Positions 45,612 through 55,554 of a stretch of 64,000 bases of DNA are shown piece by piece. Numbering within the stretch: position 1 is the first letter of the stretch; each line of letters starts with the position of its first letter. The position numbers and the translations under genes are program-made. The stretch spans positions 40,853-104,852 of the forward strand of contig NZ_SELT01000010.1 in the NCBI RefSeq assembly GCF_004361065.1, given 5' to 3'. The notes under the pieces are model-generated. The model was given only the letters and a program-made list of their open reading frames with translations. It was not told the DNA's origin and made no database searches. Source of the DNA: Cognatilysobacter terrigena (GTDB taxonomy: Bacteria > Pseudomonadota > Gammaproteobacteria > Xanthomonadales > Xanthomonadaceae).

Positions 45612-47702
45612 TCAGTCGAGTTCGAGCGCGCGCCGAACCGCGTCACGCGCGGCGTCGGCGGAGAAATGCCGGCGCACGTTCTCAAGTCCGCTGACGGCGA
45701 GGCGATTCCAGAGCGACGCATCGTCGTACACGCGCAGCACCGCATCCGCGAACGCCTGCGGCGTGTCGGCGACCAGCACGTCCTCGCCGTCGTGCAGGTG
45801 CATGCCCTCGACGGCGCAGGACGTCGCGACGACCGGTTGGCCATGCGCCATGCTGAGGTTGACCTTGCCTTTCACGCCTGCACCGAAGCGCAGTGGCGCG
45901 ACCGCAACACGCGCGCCATCCATGTAGGGCGCGAGGTCGGCAACGTGCCCGTGGACGCGCACGCCGTCGACCTGCGCGAGCGCCTGCACTTCGACCGGTG
46001 GCTGCGCACCGATGCAGTGGAAGGCGATGTCGCTTCGTTGCGCACGGATCTTCGGCCAGACCTCGCGCACGAACCACAGCACGGCATCGACGTTCGGCGG
46101 ATGGCGGAAACCGCCGACGAACACCAAGTCACGCCGATCGGTGAAGGCGTGCCCTGCACCCGCGATGTCGTGCACGTTCGACACCACCTCCACGGCGGCG
46201 TCCGCTGCCTCGCTGCGCAACAGGTCGCGCTCGACATCGCTCACCACCAAGGTGACGTCGCTGCGACCGATCACGTCGAGTTCCGCGGCGCGCGTGCGAT
46301 CGGCTGCGCGCAACGCGGTTGCATCGTTTGCGAGTTCCGCCGCGCGTCGTTCGCGCAGGAAGTGCAGGTCGACCGTGTCGAACACGATGCGGGCGCCGGG
46401 AGCGGCTTTGCGCACGATCGGCAGCACGGATTGTGCAACCGGGTAGCGGCATAGCCAGGCCGTGTCGAAACGTCGGCCATGGCGTTGCATCCACCGTGCA
46501 ATGCCGCCGGTCGAGGCCGTGTCCCAGGCTTCGACGCCCAGTGCGCGCAGGCCTGCGAGCGTCGCATCGTCGCGACCGGGCCCGACCTGCACGAACGCAA
46601 CGTGCACGCCGTCGCCAATCATCAGGCGCATCAGGTTGACCAGTCGCAACGAACCGGAATCGCGCTGCGGGTCCGGAAGGTGTTCGTCGACGATCACGAC
46701 CGAGCGGGCGCGTCCGAACGCGGCGACATCCGGATCGCTGCCGGGCGTAGGTCGCAGCGTCAGCGCATCGCGCCATTTCTCGGCGAACTTCGTCCGATTG
46801 GCGACCTGATAGGCCTTCATGCCGTGTCGCACGTCGGTGCCCGCCGTGACGCCTTCGCAATGCACGACCACCGATGCGGGCTGCACGCGCACGCGCAGTC
46901 CACGGGCCCGGACGGCGAACGCGAGGTCGGTGTCTTCGTAATACGCCGGGCGATAGCGCGTATCGAAGCCACCGATGGCATCGAAGAGCGCACGGGGAAT
47001 CGCGAGTGCCGCGCCCGAGACGTAATCGGTCTCGCGCACGACCTCGAAGCGTGGATCGGCGGGATCGTCGAAGCGCCCGTAGTTCCACGCGCTCGCGTCG
47101 CCGAAGACGAGGCCGCCGGCTTCCTGCAGCCGGCCGTCCGGATAGACGAGCTTGGCGCCGGCGATCCCGGTGTCGGGAAACGCATCGAACGTCGACAACA
47201 GTGCGTCGAGCCAGCCCGGCTGCGGCACGGTGTCGTTGTTGAGGAAGACGAGCACATCACCGCGTGCGATCGACGCGCCGTCGTTGCAGGTGTCGATGAA
47301 GCCGCCGTTCGATGCGCGCCGCTGATAGCGGACGCCCGCGATCTGCGGGAGAAGCACCGACGTGTCGTCGCTCGATGCATCGTCAACAACGATGACCTCG
47401 TGCGGTGTCGAGGGCGGGTGTTCGGCCAGCGCGCGCAGGCAGGTGAGCGTGTGCTCGACGTGGCTGTAGACCGGGATGACGATGCTGGCGCGCGGCGTGT
47501 CGTGGGTCGCGAGCGTGAAGGGCGTGAAGGCCGCGGGCGCCGGGTGGTACAGCGTCGCCGAGCGTGGCCGCGGTGTCGGCCGGACGTGGTCGCCAATGCG
47601 ACGCAGCGTCGGGGCGAGCCCGCGCTGGCGCAGGCTCGTGGCAGCTCGCCGCGCCAGGCCGACCGCACGCACGAGTGAATAGCGCAGTTCGTCCCAGCTC
47701 AT
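45612..47702 (-). CDS. Two-domain glycosyltransferase (GT2 plus GT4-like)
   Basis: A 696-residue protein. The N-terminal GT-A domain (about 70-310) has ASIVIPVYSHVEHTLTCL, VVDDASSDDTSVLL, GDVLVFLNNDTVPQPGW and the acceptor region YYEDTDLAFAVRARG. The C-terminal GT-B domain (about 340-690) ends with VAPLRFGAGVKGKVNLSMAH and a phosphosugar loop like those of GT4 enzymes. Such fusions assemble surface polysaccharides. No other polysaccharide gene is adjacent. An upstream TTG (47738) would add 12 residues. It is divergent from mrcB. Confidence 0.88.
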   Translation of the reverse strand: MSWDELRYSLVRAVGLARRAATSLRQRGLAPTLRRIGDHVRPTPRPRSATLYHPAPAAFTPFTLATHDTPRASIVIPVYSHVEHTLTCLRALAEHPPSTPHEVIVVDDASSDDTSVLLPQIAGVRYQRRASNGGFIDTCNDGASIARGDVLVFLNNDTVPQPGWLDALLSTFDAFPDTGIAGAKLVYPDGRLQEAGGLVFGDASAWNYGRFDDPADPRFEVVRETDYVSGAALAIPRALFDAIGGFDTRYRPAYYEDTDLAFAVRARGLRVRVQPASVVVHCEGVTAGTDVRHGMKAYQVANRTKFAEKWRDALTLRPTPGSDPDVAAFGRARSVVIVDEHLPDPQRDSGSLRLVNLMRLMIGDGVHVAFVQVGPGRDDATLAGLRALGVEAWDTASTGGIARWMQRHGRRFDTAWLCRYPVAQSVLPIVRKAAPGARIVFDTVDLHFLRERRAAELANDATALRAADRTRAAELDVIGRSDVTLVVSDVERDLLRSEAADAAVEVVSNVHDIAGAGHAFTDRRDLVFVGGFRHPPNVDAVLWFVREVWPKIRAQRSDIAFHCIGAQPPVEVQALAQVDGVRVHGHVADLAPYMDGARVAVAPLRFGAGVKGKVNLSMAHGQPVVATSCAVEGMHLHDGEDVLVADTPQAFADAVLRVYDDASLWNRLAVSGLENVRRHFSADAARDAVRRALELD

Positions 47703-47834
47703 TCCGGGGCGATTTCCGACATGCGCATGGCTCTCCAACTGACCGTGAACCGGGCTTCGCGGGCGGGCAGGCCGCCGGGGCGCCTGCGCTAGACTCCCGG
47801 CAGGCGGGCGCCAGGCCCTTCATTCTCGCATTCC

Positions 47835-50300
47835 GTGGCCCGAATCGATTACGACGAAGACGACGACACCGCCGACACCGGCGGCCGCCCCCGTTGGCGC
47901 CGCCGAGTGTTCACCCTCGCGCTGGTGCTGGTCGGACTCGCGCTGGGCTTCCTGATTCCCTACGTCACCTATCTGAACCACGAGGTGGGGCAGCGCTTCG
48001 GCCAGCTGCGCTGGCAGCTGCCGACGCGCGTGTATGCGCGTCCGCTCGAGGTCGCGCCGGGCGTGGTGATGGATGCGGCCACGCTGAAGACGGAACTCGA
48101 CGCCGCGGCGTATCGCCCCGGCGACGGCGTGCGCGAAGGGACGTATTCGCAGCAGGGCGGACGCTGGACGATCGCCTCGCGCGGCTTCGCCGACGTCGAC
48201 GGCGTGGTGCCGGCGCGTCGCATCGAAGTGATCCTGTCGGGCGGCAAGGTGATGAGCGTGCGCGACCCGGCGCTCAAGCGCGGCCTGCGCGCGCACCGCC
48301 TCGATCCTGCCCGCATCGCGACGCTGTACGGCCAGAAGCAGGAAGAGCGCCGCCTCGTGCGCATCAACGAAGTGCCGGATCTGCTCGTGACCGGTCTGCA
48401 GGCCGTCGAAGACCGCGACTTCAACCATCACATCGGCATCGACTTCACCGGTCTCGCGCGTGCGGTGCTGGTCAACGTGCGCAGCGGTGAGAAGCGCCAG
48501 GGCGCGAGCACGCTGACGCAGCAGCTCGCGCGTTCGGGCCTGCTCGGCATCGGCCAGGAACAGACGTTCACGCGCAAGTTCAAGGAAATCATCTACGCGC
48601 TGCTGATCGACGCGCGCTACGAAAAGAGCACGATCCTCGAGGCCTACTTCAACCAGGTCTACCTCGGCCAGCACGGCTCGCAGGCGATCCGCGGGGTCGC
48701 GGCGGGTGCGGAGTTCTGGTTCGGCCGCGATCTCAAGGACCTCAACACCGAGCAGATCGCGCTGCTGATCGGCATCGTGCGCGGCCCGTCGTACTACGAC
48801 CCACGCGAGCATCCCGACCGCGCGCTCGAGCGTCGCAACTTCGTGCTCGACAAGATGCTCGAGACGCAGCTGATCACGCAGGCCGAGCACGATCGCGCAC
48901 AGAAGGCGCCGCTCGGCGTGACGGCGAATCCGACCACGCTCGCACCCAACCGCTTCCCGGCGTACGTCGACCTCGTGCGCCGCCAGCTCGCACGCGACTA
49001 TCCGTCCGAAGGACTGGTGGGCGCCGGCCTCAGCGTGATGACGGCGATGTCGCCGTCCGCACAGGCGTATGCCGAAGGCGCGGTGACGAAGACGCTGAAG
49101 CAGTTGCAGACGCCGAAGCGCCCGCAGCTCGAAGCCGGTGTCGTCGTCACCGACGTGCATCGCGGCGAAGTCGTCGCAGCGGTCGGCGCGCGCGAATTCA
49201 CCGAGCACGGTTTCAATCGCGCGGTCGAAGCGCAGCGTCCCGTCGGTTCGCTGCTCAAGCCGTTCGTGTACCTGCTCGCGCTCGCGGATCCGTCGAAGTG
49301 GTCGCTCGCGAGCTATGTCGAGGACGCACCGATCACGGTGAAGATCCCGGGCAGCAAGCCGTGGTCGCCGGGCAATTCGGACGGGCGCAGTCACGGCACG
49401 GTGCGCGTCGTCGATGCGCTCGCGCTGTCGATGAACCAGGCGACGGTGCGCGTCGGCATGCAGGTCGGACCGCAGCGCCTGGCGGATCTCATCCGCACGC
49501 TGGCGGGCATCGAGATCGAGGGCAACGTCAATCCGTCGCTAATCCTCGGTGCGGTCGATGAAAGCCCGTACGCGATGGCGCAGCTGTACCAGTTCCTCGC
49601 GTCGGGTGGGCAGATCCAGCCGTTGCGCGCGGTGCGTGGCGTGCTCGATGCGAACGGCCGCGCGCTCAACCGCTACGACAAGGCGTCCGCGCCGGCGCAG
49701 CCGGGCGACGCCGTCGCCGCGCATCTCGTCACCTACGCACTGCAGCAGGTCGTGAACCGCGGCACCGCGCATCCGCTGATCGCCGACGGCCGCGGCAATC
49801 TGTCGCCGGCCGGCAAGACCGGTACGTCGAACGACGGCCGCGACAGCTGGTTCGCGGGTTACACCGGCGATCACCTCGCAGTGGTCTGGGTCGGCAACGA
49901 CCAGAACAAGATGACGGGCCTGTACGGCGCGACCGGCGCGATGCGCGTGTGGTCGTCGCTTTTCGCCCACCTGCCGTCGGCGCCGCTCGTGGTCCCGGAA
50001 GAGGGGCTCGACTGGGAGTGGGTCGCCGGTAGCAACACGACCGATCCGGGCTGCCCGGGCTCCACGCGCTTCCCCTTCGTGCCGGGCTATGCGCCGGGTC
50101 GCACGGCCTGCGTGTACGGCTCGCCGAATCCGGTGTCCGACGGCAGCGAGGCGCCCGCCGACCAGCCTCAGGACAGCGGTGGCGGCTTCTGGAATTCGCT
50201 GTTCGGTCGCGATCGTTCCAACGAGCCCGACCCCGCCAAGCGCGTGCCGCCACCGTCCGATACGGCGCCCGCGCCGCCGCCGCCCGGAGGCGGTCGATGA
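47835..50300 (+). CDS. mrcB: Penicillin-binding protein 1B (bifunctional)
   Basis: An 821-residue class A PBP that polymerises and crosslinks peptidoglycan. It has a short acidic cytoplasmic tail, one membrane helix (about 24-46) and a UB2H domain. The GT51 glycosyltransferase has its catalytic Glu at 192 (AVEDRDFNHHIGID), and the transpeptidase has Ser472 in PVGSLLKP, SMNQ and KTGTS (Lys661). The C-terminus is Pro-rich. The start is GTG at 47835. The next gene overlaps by 4 bases (ATGA). CpoB, encoded near 8.4 kb, regulates PBP1B in E. coli. Confidence 0.95.
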   Translation: MARIDYDEDDDTADTGGRPRWRRRVFTLALVLVGLALGFLIPYVTYLNHEVGQRFGQLRWQLPTRVYARPLEVAPGVVMDAATLKTELDAAAYRPGDGVREGTYSQQGGRWTIASRGFADVDGVVPARRIEVILSGGKVMSVRDPALKRGLRAHRLDPARIATLYGQKQEERRLVRINEVPDLLVTGLQAVEDRDFNHHIGIDFTGLARAVLVNVRSGEKRQGASTLTQQLARSGLLGIGQEQTFTRKFKEIIYALLIDARYEKSTILEAYFNQVYLGQHGSQAIRGVAAGAEFWFGRDLKDLNTEQIALLIGIVRGPSYYDPREHPDRALERRNFVLDKMLETQLITQAEHDRAQKAPLGVTANPTTLAPNRFPAYVDLVRRQLARDYPSEGLVGAGLSVMTAMSPSAQAYAEGAVTKTLKQLQTPKRPQLEAGVVVTDVHRGEVVAAVGAREFTEHGFNRAVEAQRPVGSLLKPFVYLLALADPSKWSLASYVEDAPITVKIPGSKPWSPGNSDGRSHGTVRVVDALALSMNQATVRVGMQVGPQRLADLIRTLAGIEIEGNVNPSLILGAVDESPYAMAQLYQFLASGGQIQPLRAVRGVLDANGRALNRYDKASAPAQPGDAVAAHLVTYALQQVVNRGTAHPLIADGRGNLSPAGKTGTSNDGRDSWFAGYTGDHLAVVWVGNDQNKMTGLYGATGAMRVWSSLFAHLPSAPLVVPEEGLDWEWVAGSNTTDPGCPGSTRFPFVPGYAPGRTACVYGSPNPVSDGSEAPADQPQDSGGGFWNSLFGRDRSNEPDPAKRVPPPSDTAPAPPPPGGGR

Positions 50301-50818
50301 AGCGCCTGTTGTGCGCGCTCGTGCTCGCACTCTCCGGATGCGCAACCGCACCGCCGCCGGCACCACCTGCACCCACGTTCGATGCCGCCGCGGTGGTCGG
50401 GGCGATCCGCGCGGCCGGCGCGGCGGTCGCGACCGAAGTGGAGGTGCAACCGCTGCAGGATCCGCTCGTCGCCGACTTGCGCGAGCAGGCGCGTCGCGAC
50501 GAGCAGGCCGGCCGCATCGCCGACGCCGCCACCGCGCTCGATCGCGCGCTCGCCGAGCGTCCTCAGGATCCGGCGCTGCTGCAGGAACGTGCGGAACTCG
50601 CGGTGCTCGAGCGTCGCGTCGACGCCGCGTTCGATCTCGCGCAGCGTTCGCATTCGCTGGGCCCCGCGGTCGGTCCGCTCTGCCGTCGCGCGCTCGAAAC
50701 GCTGGTGCAGGTCGAGCGCATTCGCGCCACGGCAGGCGATGCCGCAGCCACGGCCCGCGCCACCGCGTTCGCGCAGCAGCGCGACGCCTGCACGGTCAAG
50801 CCGCCGCCGCGGTACTGA
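50297..50818 (+). CDS. Small TPR-like lipoprotein coupled to mrcB
   Basis: A 173-residue lipoprotein with the lipobox ALSGC (Cys15), a Pro/Ala-rich linker and helical repeats (EQAGRIADAATALDRALAER, PALLQERAELAVLERRVDAA) like TPR motifs. It overlaps the mrcB stop, so it is translationally coupled to it, and could act as an outer-membrane activator of PBP1B as Lpo proteins do. It is not an obvious LpoA or LpoB homologue, so that role is inference. Confidence 0.8.
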   Translation: MKRLLCALVLALSGCATAPPPAPPAPTFDAAAVVGAIRAAGAAVATEVEVQPLQDPLVADLREQARRDEQAGRIADAATALDRALAERPQDPALLQERAELAVLERRVDAAFDLAQRSHSLGPAVGPLCRRALETLVQVERIRATAGDAAATARATAFAQQRDACTVKPPPRY

Positions 50819-50819
50819 G

Positions 50820-52859
50820 ATGACGTCGAACCGCCTGGCCGATGCGAGCCGCGCGGCGCTCGCGGACGGCGGGCTGCTGGCGTCGGAGATCGAAAGCTTC
50901 CGTGCACGTCCCGCGCAGCAGGACCTGTCCGCGGCGATCGCGGATGCCTTCGACACGCGCGGCACGCTGCTCGCCGAAGCAGGCACCGGCACGGGCAAGA
51001 CGTTCGCGTACCTCGTGCCAGCACTGCTGTCGGGCAAGAAGACGATCATCTCGACCGGCACACGCGCGCTGCAGGACCAGCTCTATCACCGGGACCTTCC
51101 GCGCGTGCGCAACGCGCTCGGCGTCGGCCATACGAGTGCGCTGCTCAAGGGTCGTGCGAACTACCTCTGCCACTACCGCATGCGGCAGGCGCAGGGCGAG
51201 CCGCGGTTCAGCAGTCGCGAGCAGGTCGCGCAGTTCCAGCGCATCGTCGCGTGGTCGGGCCGTACGCGCATGGGCGACCTCGCCGAACTCGCGGACCTGC
51301 CCGAGGACTCGCCGCTGCATGCGCTGGTGACGAGCACCGCGGAGAACTGTCTCGGCACCGAATGCCCGTTCTATTCGGAATGCTTCGTGGTGTCGGCGCG
51401 TCAGCGTGCGCAGGCCGCCGACGTGGTGGTCGTGAATCATCATCTGCTGCTCGCGGACCTCGCGCTCAAACAGGAAGGCTTCGGCGAGATCCTGCCGGGC
51501 GCCGAAGCGTTCGTGATCGACGAGGCGCACCAGCTGCCGGAGCTCGCGGCGCAATTCTTCGGCGAATCGCTGAGTGCGCGTCCGCTGGTCGAACTCTCGC
51601 GCGATGCGCTGCTCGAATGCCGGCAGGTGACGGGCGCGCTGGCGACGGTGCAGGGCCCTGCGAGCGATCTTGAACATCGCGTCCGTCAGCTGCGAAGTGC
51701 GATGGACGAACTGCCGGTGCGCGGTACGCGCCGACGCGCCCACGAGGTGCCCGCCGTCGAAATCGCATTCGATGCGCTCGACGACGCACTGGCCGCGATG
51801 CAGGACGCGTTGCGTCCGCTGTCGGCCAGTTCGCCCGGTTTCGACAGCTGCCTCGCCCGCGCGAACGAATTCCGCGAGCGCCTGTCGCGCTGGCGGAACG
51901 AGGCCGACCACGACACCGTCGATGTCGAGACCACCGACGACGTCGAAGCCGACGACGAAGGCGAGCCGAAAAAGCGTCGCAACGACGGCAGCGTGCTCTG
52001 GTACGAACTCACCGCCCGGGGCTTCCGTCTCTCGCGCACGCCGCTCGACGTCGCCGCGCCGCTCGCGCAGCACCGGGCGCGCACGCAGGCCGCATGGGTA
52101 TTCACGTCGGCGACGCTCGCTGTCGGCGGCCGCTTCGAGCACTTCTCGATCAAGCTGGGGCTGTGGCAGCCGCAGACCATGCTGGCGCCGAGTCCGTTCG
52201 ACTGGAACACGCAGGCGCTGTGCTACGTGCCGAAGAACCTGCCGGAGCCGGCGTCGCGTGATTACACGAATGCGATCGTCGATGCGGTGCGGCCGGTGCT
52301 CGAAGCATCGGGCGGTCGCGCGTTCCTGTTGTTTGCCTCGCACCGCGCGTTGCGCGAAGCGGCCGAGCTGCTGAAGGACGGCCCGTGGCCGCTGTTCGTG
52401 CAGGGCGAAGCGCCGCGTTCGGTGTTGCTGGAGCGCTTCCGTGCGTCGGGCAACGGCGTGCTGCTCGGAGCGGCGAGTTTTCGCGAAGGCGTCGACGTGG
52501 CGGGCGATGCGCTCAGCGTCGTCGTGATCGACAAGCTGCCGTTCGCGGCCCCGGACGATCCGGTCTTCGAAGCGCGGCTCGATGCGATCCGTCGCAACGG
52601 CGGCAATCCGTTCCGCGACGAGCAGCTGCCGCAGGCGGTGATCGCGCTGAAGCAGGGCGTCGGCCGCCTGATCCGCACCGAGACCGATCGCGGCGTGCTC
52701 GTGCTCTGCGATCCGCGCCTGGTGACGAAGCAGTACGGCAGCGTGTTCTTCAACTCGCTGCCGCCGTTTCCGAAGACCCGCAGCGTCGGGCATGTGCAGG
52801 CGTTCTTCGGCACGGACGACGCCACCACGCCGCAGCCGTCGCTGCTCGGCACCGCCTGA
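50820..52859 (+). CDS. ATP-dependent DNA helicase, DinG/YoaA type
   Basis: A 679-residue XPD-like superfamily 2 helicase. Walker A AGTGTGKT lies at 54-61. The four cysteines of an iron-sulfur cluster are at 117 (NYLCHY) and 177, 182 and 188 (ENCLGTECPFYSECF), followed by DEAH in VIDEAHQLPEL. An acidic insert lies near residues 365-385. Motifs VI (QGVGRLIRTETDRG) close the protein. YoaA-type enzymes help repair stalled forks. The start at 50820 follows the lipoprotein stop by 1 base. Confidence 0.92.
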   Translation: MTSNRLADASRAALADGGLLASEIESFRARPAQQDLSAAIADAFDTRGTLLAEAGTGTGKTFAYLVPALLSGKKTIISTGTRALQDQLYHRDLPRVRNALGVGHTSALLKGRANYLCHYRMRQAQGEPRFSSREQVAQFQRIVAWSGRTRMGDLAELADLPEDSPLHALVTSTAENCLGTECPFYSECFVVSARQRAQAADVVVVNHHLLLADLALKQEGFGEILPGAEAFVIDEAHQLPELAAQFFGESLSARPLVELSRDALLECRQVTGALATVQGPASDLEHRVRQLRSAMDELPVRGTRRRAHEVPAVEIAFDALDDALAAMQDALRPLSASSPGFDSCLARANEFRERLSRWRNEADHDTVDVETTDDVEADDEGEPKKRRNDGSVLWYELTARGFRLSRTPLDVAAPLAQHRARTQAAWVFTSATLAVGGRFEHFSIKLGLWQPQTMLAPSPFDWNTQALCYVPKNLPEPASRDYTNAIVDAVRPVLEASGGRAFLLFASHRALREAAELLKDGPWPLFVQGEAPRSVLLERFRASGNGVLLGAASFREGVDVAGDALSVVVIDKLPFAAPDDPVFEARLDAIRRNGGNPFRDEQLPQAVIALKQGVGRLIRTETDRGVLVLCDPRLVTKQYGSVFFNSLPPFPKTRSVGHVQAFFGTDDATTPQPSLLGTA

Positions 52860-52877
52860 AGTGCGACCATTCGCGCC

Positions 52878-53582
52878 ATGAAACTGCTCGCCTTCGAAAC
52901 CGCCACCGAAGCCTGCTCCGTCGCGCTCGCCATCGATGGCGAAATCGTCGAGCGCTACGAGATCGCGCCGCGGCGCCATGCCGAGCTCGCACTGCCGTGG
53001 GCGGACGCGGTTCTCGCCGACGCCGGCATCGCGCGCTCGCAGCTCGACGGCATCGCGGTCGGCCGCGGACCCGGCGCGTTCACCGGTGTGCGGCTCGCGA
53101 TCGCGATCGCGCAGGGTGTCGCGCTGGGTCTCGATCGTCCGCTCGTGCCGGTGTCGACGCTCGCGGCACTCGCGCGTCCCGCCGCGCGCGCAAATCCCGG
53201 TGCGCCGGTGCTCGCTGCGATCGATGCGCGCATGAGCGAGTTGTACGTCGCGCGCTATCGGTGGACTAACGAGGCGCTCGAAGCGATCGGCGACGAAGCG
53301 CTGACGACGGCAGAGAACGTCCACATCGAGGGTACGGGTTGGCACGGTGTCGGCACCGGATTCGCCGCACAGGACGGCGCACTCGCGACCCGCCTCGCAC
53401 TGCAGCTTGCGAGCGTCGACGCCGCCGCGCTTCCACACGCCGCCGACGTGGCACGCATCGCACTGCATCTCGTCGCGAACGGCGGTGCCATCGCGCCCGA
53501 GCGCGTCGAGCCGGCATACCTGCGCAACAACGTCGCGCTGACCCTGGTCGAACAACAGGCGCTTCGCGATTCGCGGAAGTAG
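52878..53582 (+). CDS. tsaB: tRNA t6A37 threonylcarbamoyl transfer subunit TsaB
   Basis: A 234-residue ASKHA-fold protein. LLAFETATEACSVAL and GIAVGRGPGAFTGVRLAI are the TsaB signatures. It lacks the metal-binding histidines of TsaD, as expected, and scaffolds TsaD/TsaE for the ct6A/t6A modification of ANN-decoding tRNAs. It begins 18 bases after the helicase gene. Length is normal. Confidence 0.95.
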   Translation: MKLLAFETATEACSVALAIDGEIVERYEIAPRRHAELALPWADAVLADAGIARSQLDGIAVGRGPGAFTGVRLAIAIAQGVALGLDRPLVPVSTLAALARPAARANPGAPVLAAIDARMSELYVARYRWTNEALEAIGDEALTTAENVHIEGTGWHGVGTGFAAQDGALATRLALQLASVDAAALPHAADVARIALHLVANGGAIAPERVEPAYLRNNVALTLVEQQALRDSRK

Positions 53583-53621
53583 CGCTGCCGTCTGCGCATA
53601 ACATAGACAGCTCAACTGCGA

Positions 53622-54500
53622 TCAGTCGTCGACCATCCGTCCTTCGGGACGGAACCACCACGTGCGCGTGACGTGCAGGATGTCGGGATCTTCCTTCGTG
53701 CGCGGTAGCGGCGCGTAAGGTTCGGCGAGTCGCGCGATGCGCGTCGCCGCCTGGTCGAGCGCGGGAATGCCGCTGGACTGCACGATGTCGGTTCGCTCGA
53801 CGCTGCCGTTGCGGCGGATCGCGATCGTGATGACGACCTGGCCCGACAGATGGTGACGACGGATTTCGTCGGGATAGTTGAGGTTGCCGACGCGTTCGAC
53901 GCGATTCACCCAGTCGCGCAGATACGTCGCCCACACATATTCCTGCGTACTCGCCGACACGAACTTGCGCTTCGGGCGCTTGGCGTAGCGCACCGATCGC
54001 AGCTGGATTTCCGCGGCGAGGCGCGCCATGCGTTCGTCGCGCTCGATGCGTTCGTCACCGACGGGCGCGGGCACCGGCGTCGGTGTTGGTGCGGTCTGCG
54101 CCTGGGGCGCGGTCGGCGTGCCGCGCGTGCTGCTGACGATGCGCGCCTGCGGCGGCGGGGCAGGCGCGGGGGATTGCGCACGCAGTTCGCGCGGGGCGAC
54201 GCCCGGTTCTGGCTGCGGCGATGCGCCCGTCTGCGCTTCATGCGGGCGCGTCGTCTTTTCCTGTTCGCCGCCGCCCTGGTTGTTCGCCTGCGCGAGGAAA
54301 TCCGCCTGCTTCGGCGTCAGCGCGCTCTGCGTTTCGGTGAAGATGACATCGAGCGTCGGCACGACCGGCGCGGCTTTTTCGGGCGCGAAACCGATCGCGA
54401 AGATCACGAAGAGATGTACGCCCAGCGAGATCGCCATCGTCCAGCCGAGTCGATGCGACTCGATCAACGGCGGATCGTGCGCGGGCCCGACAGTCGTCAT
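53622..54500 (-). CDS. TonB-like energy transducer protein
   Basis: A 292-residue inner-membrane protein with one N-terminal helix (about 20-40, MAISLGVHLFVIFAIGFAP), a long Pro/Gln/Ala-rich periplasmic spacer and a TonB C-terminal domain (RHHLSGQVVITIAIRRNGSV, VQSSGIPALDQAA). Its C-terminal domain and spacer fit TonB, although exbB/exbD are not adjacent. It starts 4 bases downstream of gshB. In related genomes this slot, next to gshB and pilG, often holds a TonB paralogue, so a specific substrate cannot be assigned. Confidence 0.85.
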   Translation of the reverse strand: MTTVGPAHDPPLIESHRLGWTMAISLGVHLFVIFAIGFAPEKAAPVVPTLDVIFTETQSALTPKQADFLAQANNQGGGEQEKTTRPHEAQTGASPQPEPGVAPRELRAQSPAPAPPPQARIVSSTRGTPTAPQAQTAPTPTPVPAPVGDERIERDERMARLAAEIQLRSVRYAKRPKRKFVSASTQEYVWATYLRDWVNRVERVGNLNYPDEIRRHHLSGQVVITIAIRRNGSVERTDIVQSSGIPALDQAATRIARLAEPYAPLPRTKEDPDILHVTRTWWFRPEGRMVDD

Positions 54501-54504
54501 GCGC

Positions 54505-55452
54505 TCAGTGCGCCTTCGCCTCGATCACGTCGAACAGCAGGCCGGCGATGTTCACTCCGAATTGCGCATCGAGTTCGCGGATGCACGTCGGGCTGGTGAC
54601 GTTCACCTCGGTGAGGTAATCGCCGATCACGTCGAGGCCGACGAACAGCATGCCGCGCGCCTTCATCTCCGGGCCGACCTGCGCCGCGATCCAGCGATCG
54701 CGCTCGGTGAGCGGACGACCTTCGCCACGACCACCCGCCGCGAGGTTGCCGCGGAACTCGTCGCCCTGCGGAATGCGCGCGAGGCAGTAGTCCACCGGCA
54801 CGCCGTCGACGAGCAGGATGCGCTTGTCGCCCTGCGTGATCTCCGGGATGTAGCGCTGCGCCATTGCGAAATGCCGGCCGCTCTCGGTCAGCGTCTCGAG
54901 GATGACGTTGGTGTTCGGGTCGCCGTGGCGCGCGCGGAAGATCGAGCGGCCCCCCATGCCGTCCAGCGTCTTGAGCACCGCTTCGCCATGTTCGGCGACG
55001 AAGGCCTTGAGGGCGGATGCCTCGCGACTGACCAGCGTCGGCGGGCAGCACTGCGGGAATTCGAGCGCGGTCAGCTTCTCGTTCATGTCGCGCAGGCCGC
55101 GCGGATCGTTGACCACCAGAGCGCCCGCGCGCTGCGCAAGGCCGAGCACCTGGGTGTCGTGGAGGTAGTTGGCGTCGACCGGCGGGTCCTTGCGCATGAG
55201 GACGACGTGACCCGCACCCAGCTCAACCTGTGACGCATCTCCCAGTTCGAACCATCCGCGCGGATCGTCGGCAACCTGCAACACCGAAACGCGTGCCATC
55301 GCGCGACCATCGCGAACAGACAGGCCTCCCGGCATGACGTACAACAGCCGGTGGCCGCGGCGCTGGGCTTCCAGCAGCATCGCGAAGGTCGAATCCTTGG
55401 CGATCTTGATGGAGCCGATCGGGTCCATCACGACGACGATGTCGAGGGGCAT
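54505..55452 (-). CDS. gshB: Glutathione synthetase GshB
   Basis: A 315-residue ATP-grasp ligase joining gamma-glutamylcysteine and glycine. The N-terminal MDPIGSIKIAKDSTFAMLLE, the central VLKTLDGMGGRSIFR loop and the C-terminal YLTEVNVTSPTCIRELD are all conserved. Length is normal. It is divergent from pilG with 172 bases between and is followed by the TonB-like gene. Confidence 0.96.
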   Translation of the reverse strand: MPLDIVVVMDPIGSIKIAKDSTFAMLLEAQRRGHRLLYVMPGGLSVRDGRAMARVSVLQVADDPRGWFELGDASQVELGAGHVVLMRKDPPVDANYLHDTQVLGLAQRAGALVVNDPRGLRDMNEKLTALEFPQCCPPTLVSREASALKAFVAEHGEAVLKTLDGMGGRSIFRARHGDPNTNVILETLTESGRHFAMAQRYIPEITQGDKRILLVDGVPVDYCLARIPQGDEFRGNLAAGGRGEGRPLTERDRWIAAQVGPEMKARGMLFVGLDVIGDYLTEVNVTSPTCIRELDAQFGVNIAGLLFDVIEAKAH

Positions 55453-55554
55453 GGTTCAAGCCGCGGTCGGGGCTGCCGATGGTAGCAGTGGGGCAGGTCG
55501 CACCTGACCAAAAGTGCCAGTTTCTTCAGTTTTGTCGTGACGAAAATTGCCTGC

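Noticed and set aside
50796..53615. Minus-strand frame of 939 codons across the helicase and tsaB
   Set aside because: It is rich in Arg/His/Gln with no domain and covers two well-supported genes on the other strand. Similar long antisense frames at 700-2343, 37774-40380 and 59170-61980 were rejected for the same reason.
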